Assembly (NCBI GenBank): GCA_900554565.1
Contig: USHX01000027.1
Coordinates: 1 to 16,213, forward strand
From: an uncultured Clostridium sp.
GTDB lineage: Bacteria; Bacillota; Clostridia; TANB77; CAG-508
Direction: 5' to 3'
DNA: 16,213 nt
Within the stretch, counting starts at the first letter, position 1, and the number at the start of each line of letters is the position of its first letter. This document shows positions 13,989 through 16,213 of the stretch, piece by piece. The translations under genes were made by a program, and so were the position numbers. The notes beneath the pieces are model-generated. The model worked only from the letters and a program-made list of their open reading frames with translations, was not told the DNA's origin and made no database searches.

Positions 13989-14962
13989 CTATTTTGTTCC
14001 TTTTTCTTTTTATATTTATCAATTTCTTGTCTATTTTTTAAACCTATGCTGTAACATAAGTAGTCATTTATATCTTTTCCATAAGGAGCAGGAATATCAT
14101 AAACATTGTAACTATCAAGTGCAAATATCATTGCTTTTGTTGCATTTCTTCCTGCTAGATCATTATCAAAATGTAATACAATATCTCTTATATTTGTGTT
14201 TTTATTCAAAAAGTTTTGTACTGCTATTGGTACTTTGCTTTGTTCTATATTAGAACTCGGTTGGTACACTCCTGCAAGTGATAAAAGATTTTGATTTTTA
14301 TAATCATAGCCCTTATTTTTTAACAATGTTGCATATGATAATAAATCTATACTGCTTTCAAATATATGCAATGAATTACATTCATTTGCTCCCAACATTC
14401 TAAAAGAATATTCTTTTGAGCTCCCCTTTGCATCTCTCATTATTCTTTTTTCATTTGTACTTCTGCACCCTGCATATTTTATGTTGTTATCATTATCGTA
14501 CCCCAAAAATACTACATTGTTTGTTTTATTTTCTTGATAAATAATCTTTTTATTTATGCAATCTTTTATAATTTCTTCATCAATTCCTCTGTTTTTTAGA
14601 TACTCTATAACTTGTTTATTGCTACTTGCTCTTTCTGGAATTACAATTGTTTTTGATGTACTTTCATTACTATATTGAGGTCTAATATATGTATCTATAT
14701 TTCTATTTAATACACTTGAAACTGCATCTTGTAATGTCATTTTTTCTACTTTAATAAGATAATCAACTGCTGATTTACCTGCTTCATTTGTTGAAAATCT
14801 ATGCCATAATCCATTACTTATAATTACACTATCATGACTTTTTAATGAATATGTATTAGCCCCTTTTTTTACAAGTTCTGATGGATTATTATTTATAAAA
14901 TAAGTTAATAAATCAATTTCTTTTGCTTGTTTTACAACTTCTTTTGGTACAAATTTAGGCAT
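13976..14962 (-). CDS. DUF3991/TOPRIM primase-like protein
   Basis: A 328-residue protein related to mobile-element primases, probably acting on the single strand after transfer. Residues 10-90 correspond to the DnaG-like zinc-binding region, but the cysteines and histidine are missing (SVIISNGLWHRFSTNEAGKS), so zinc is probably not bound. DUF3991 covers about 105-175 (YLKNRGIDEEII, VVFLGYDNDNNIKYAGCR). The TOPRIM domain follows: Glu202 in IFESSIDLLSY, then the metal-binding LHFDNDLAGRNA at 263-274 and YGKDINDYL at 294-302. No separate catalytic primase or helicase domain is attached. ATG start with AGGAGGTG seven bases upstream. The gene lies on the other side of oriT from the transfer genes and could be in the leading region of the transferred strand. 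Confidence 0.88.
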   Translation of the reverse strand: MPKFVPKEVVKQAKEIDLLTYFINNNPSELVKKGANTYSLKSHDSVIISNGLWHRFSTNEAGKSAVDYLIKVEKMTLQDAVSSVLNRNIDTYIRPQYSNESTSKTIVIPERASSNKQVIEYLKNRGIDEEIIKDCINKKIIYQENKTNNVVFLGYDNDNNIKYAGCRSTNEKRIMRDAKGSSKEYSFRMLGANECNSLHIFESSIDLLSYATLLKNKGYDYKNQNLLSLAGVYQPSSNIEQSKVPIAVQNFLNKNTNIRDIVLHFDNDLAGRNATKAMIFALDSYNVYDIPAPYGKDINDYLCYSIGLKNRQEIDKYKKKKEQNRVPI

Positions 14963-14982
14963 ATTTTTGCACCTCCTTTTTT

Positions 14983-15327
14983 CTATCTTGCATCTTTATT
15001 TCGCTCTTTTTTTACCTCATTATCTCTAATAAGGTCTATCGTGTCATCTACTGAAAATTCAATAACCTCTCTAAAACTACCATCACTATCTAACCAGTCA
15101 TCATAACATTCTTCTAAAATATGTTCTCTTTTTAGTAATGTTTTCAATTCAAACTTTGAATAATCTTTATCGTATGCCAAATAATCTTGTATTGTTTCCA
15201 TACATGTTATTTTGTAACTACTGTCTATTATTTCTTTTGAAGATAGTTCCATCAAACTATCTTTAAATTCTGCTAATTCCTTTTCTAATTTTCCAATTAA
15301 CTTATTTTTTAATTCTTCATTTTCCAT
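14983..15327 (-). CDS. DUF3848-like protein
   Basis: A 114-residue soluble acidic helical protein. The order MENEELKNKLIGKLEKELAE, FKDSL, SSKEIIDSSYKITCMETIQD, a KTLLK segment and a final IEFSVDDTIDLI helix follow what I remember of DUF3848 domains, which occur in Clostridia mobile elements, often in fusion with antirestriction-type domains. Function is unknown. I choose the ATG at 15327, preceded by GAGGGTG about nine bases upstream; a GTG four codons earlier is part of that site. The protein ends KKERNKDAR, a tail like those of two genes in the block near 6-7 kb. It comes after a terminator hairpin, so a separate promoter or read-through is needed, and it is followed 20 bases later by the primase-like gene. 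Confidence 0.75.
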   Translation of the reverse strand: MENEELKNKLIGKLEKELAEFKDSLMELSSKEIIDSSYKITCMETIQDYLAYDKDYSKFELKTLLKREHILEECYDDWLDSDGSFREVIEFSVDDTIDLIRDNEVKKERNKDAR

Positions 15328-15362
15328 AAAATATCTCACCCTCTTTCTTTTTTTGCATAATA

Positions 15363-15396
15363 AAAGGGATAGATTTTTATAAAAATCCGTCCCTTT
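15363..15396 (-). terminator. intrinsic terminator between the two small helical genes and the DUF3848-like gene
   Basis: AAAGGGA and TCCCTTT form the base of a hairpin whose upper part is the palindrome GATTTTTATAAAAATC, with one mismatch and one wobble between them (about 15 positions, 4-base loop). On the minus strand it is followed by TTATTATGC, a modest T tract. It starts three bases after the upstream gene stop. The symmetry allows action on both strands. Confidence 0.7.
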
Positions 15397-15399
15397 AAA

Positions 15400-15732
15400 C
15401 TAATTTAATTTTAACATTCCCATATTATTTAAGTAGATTATTGCTTCTTTAAAACCTAATTTAAAACATTCTTTTAATTCAATAATATCAAGTTCAATTT
15501 CATAATTTAGAACATTAAGCATTGCATATTGTTCGTCCTCTCTTAAATCTATGGGTTCTTTTTCTTCTAAAAATGTTCTTACATTTGGGTATTTATATTT
15601 TAATTCTGATATATTTTTATTTAATTCTTGATAGTCTTTTCTATCTTTTAATGCTTGAGTCTTATGAGCCTCTAAGTACTCTAAAAATCCATCTTCATAA
15701 TTGTCAAAAAAATTACCTACAATTTCTTCCAT
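15400..15732 (-). CDS. small helical protein of unknown function, first copy of a related pair
   Basis: A 110-residue soluble protein made of coiled helices: an acidic N-terminal region (MEEIVGNFFDNYEDGFLEYL), a charged coil (KDRKDYQELNKNISELKYKY) and a C-terminal helix pair ending ECFKLGFKEAIIYLNNMG. The closing F-K-L-G-F pattern and total size resemble small proteins of the DUF6809 type that are frequent in Clostridia mobile elements and phages, but I cannot assign it. The ATG has GGAG eight bases upstream, inside the stop region of the preceding gene, and the spacing between the two genes is three bases. A terminator follows. Confidence 0.72.
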   Translation of the reverse strand: MEEIVGNFFDNYEDGFLEYLEAHKTQALKDRKDYQELNKNISELKYKYPNVRTFLEEKEPIDLREDEQYAMLNVLNYEIELDIIELKECFKLGFKEAIIYLNNMGMLKLN

Positions 15733-15735
15733 ATT

Positions 15736-16041
15736 TTATTCTCCTATTTCTATCAATATCTTTTTACTATCAACTATTCCTAATTTATAGTATTGCCTAC
15801 ATAATAAATCAATTTCCGTTCCAATAGCTAGTTCAAATTCATTCATTTTTTTAAGTATTTTATCTTGATTTTCTTTTTGGCTTACTATTTTCTTTATACA
15901 ATTAGTAAGCTCTTCTTCAATTTTTATTGATTTTGAAAATTGACCATTTGTATCACATTGTTTAACTAACATTGCTTCAAAATCTTCACTTATTGAATCA
16001 TATAGTTGATCTAAAATAGACCTATTAAATAATTCTTCCAT
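15736..16041 (-). CDS. small helical protein of unknown function, second of a related pair
   Basis: A 101-residue soluble, mostly helical protein: MEELFNRSILDQLYDSISED at the start, a coil rich in Lys, Glu and Gln in the middle (about 40-70) and LLCRQYYKLGIVDSKKILIE near the end. It has the same layout as its downstream neighbour (MEE start, coil, then Y/F-K-L-G near the C-terminus), so the two may be distant duplicates. ATG start with AAGGAGG eight bases upstream. It is the first gene visible after the terminator near the right edge, so it should head the transcription unit. No function can be given. Confidence 0.72.
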   Translation of the reverse strand: MEELFNRSILDQLYDSISEDFEAMLVKQCDTNGQFSKSIKIEEELTNCIKKIVSQKENQDKILKKMNEFELAIGTEIDLLCRQYYKLGIVDSKKILIEIGE

Positions 16042-16123
16042 GTCTTCTACCTCCTTAAAGTTATTCTAATATAATCTTTTAAAATCTAGAAATGTACAAA
16101 ATTATTTAATTGTAAACTTGACA
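16042..16123 (-). promoter_or_regulatory. leader and likely promoter region of the leftward gene array
   Basis: The 80 bases between the upstream terminator and the first gene hold the AAGGAGG for the 101-residue protein. They are AT-rich, with promoter-like pieces on the minus strand (TTGTAC followed 17 bases later by GATTAT; and TATATTAGAAT nearer the gene). None fits the consensus well, so the exact start is open, but a promoter is expected here because a terminator lies just upstream. Confidence 0.35.
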
Positions 16124-16153
16124 GAAAAAAGAGCAATATAATAATACTGCTCT
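16124..16153 (-). terminator. intrinsic terminator of a gene lying to the right of the window
   Basis: On the minus strand AGAGCAGTAT (16153-16144) pairs with ATATTGCTCT (16139-16130) over 10 positions, one of them a G-U wobble, around a 4-base loop, followed by six T. This fits termination of leftward transcription entering from the right. The remaining 60 bases to the edge show no gene that I can support. Confidence 0.75.
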
Positions 16154-16213
16154 ATAACTTGTAATTTGTGTAACTATCTATTTTTCTTTCTATTGTTTAT
16201 TAAATGAAAATCA

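Noticed and set aside
16118..16149. TTGACA on the plus strand near the right edge, with TATAAT or TAATAC after it, as a rightward promoter
   Set aside because: TATAAT is only 13 bases from TTGACA, and TAATAC is a poor -10; the region overlaps a clear leftward terminator and no rightward gene is visible in the remaining 60 bases.
1..16213. tRNA, rRNA, riboswitch, toxin-antitoxin pair or integrase
   Set aside because: I searched by eye on both strands and found no cloverleaf, T-box or riboswitch-like leader, no paired toxin-antitoxin layout and no recombinase motif.

Overview
The window is a compact conjugative-transfer module from an AT-rich, low-GC Gram-positive bacterium. It is probably an anaerobic Clostridia-type member of the Bacillota: the transfer proteins resemble the Tn1549/CTn-type set (Maff2-like, CD1107-like VirB6, PrgI, VirB4, CHAP/CD1108-like, PcfB, MobC, MobP-type relaxase), and strong AAGGAGG ribosome-binding sites stand before most genes. 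UGA is used as a stop, so the standard bacterial code applies. Every supported gene lies on the minus strand, so the reading order is from right (about 16 kb) to left. No gene-free stretch exceeds about 175 bases.

Region by region, in transcription order. (1) 16213-15400: a terminator of an upstream unit, a leader, and two small helical proteins, closed by a terminator at 15363-15396. (2) 15327-13976: a DUF3848-like protein and a DUF3991/TOPRIM primase-like protein. (3) 13859-13970: a non-coding region with inverted repeats that is the best oriT candidate. (4) 13834-9305: relaxosome and coupling genes, namely MobC, relaxase, PcfB-like protein, a 71-residue protein and the VirD4 coupling ATPase, followed by a strong intrinsic hairpin terminator inside the array. 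(5) 9224-1006: the mating channel, namely a VirB2-like Maff2 protein, an orphan DNA methyltransferase, a VirB6-like membrane protein, three unrecognised cytoplasmic proteins, PrgI (VirB3 position), VirB4 ATPase, a class B sortase and a membrane-anchored CHAP peptidoglycan hydrolase, ending at a terminator at 967-1000. (6) 911-1: an MBL-fold hydrolase and, 19 bases downstream, a MmcQ/YjbR-family gene cut by the window edge. These two are either cargo or flanking chromosome.

Together the genes describe a type IV secretion system. MobC and the relaxase nick and carry one strand at oriT, PcfB and VirD4 hand it to the channel, VirB4 powers assembly, the Maff2, VirB6 and PrgI proteins form the membrane part, and the CHAP enzyme opens the wall. 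The sortase suggests a wall-anchored surface partner that is not in view. No integrase, excisionase, regulator, replication gene or recognisable VirB8/TcpC protein is visible, so this is the core of an ICE or conjugative plasmid, not the whole element.

The points most worth a second look are: an orphan beta-class methyltransferase placed between two channel genes; a three-gene block of unknowns between VirB6 and PrgI; a probable oriT; a perfect hairpin inside the relaxase gene that reuses the arm sequence of the terminator after virD4; and genes whose charged C-termini double as the ribosome-binding site of the next gene. I did not find a clearly new multi-gene defence or effector system.
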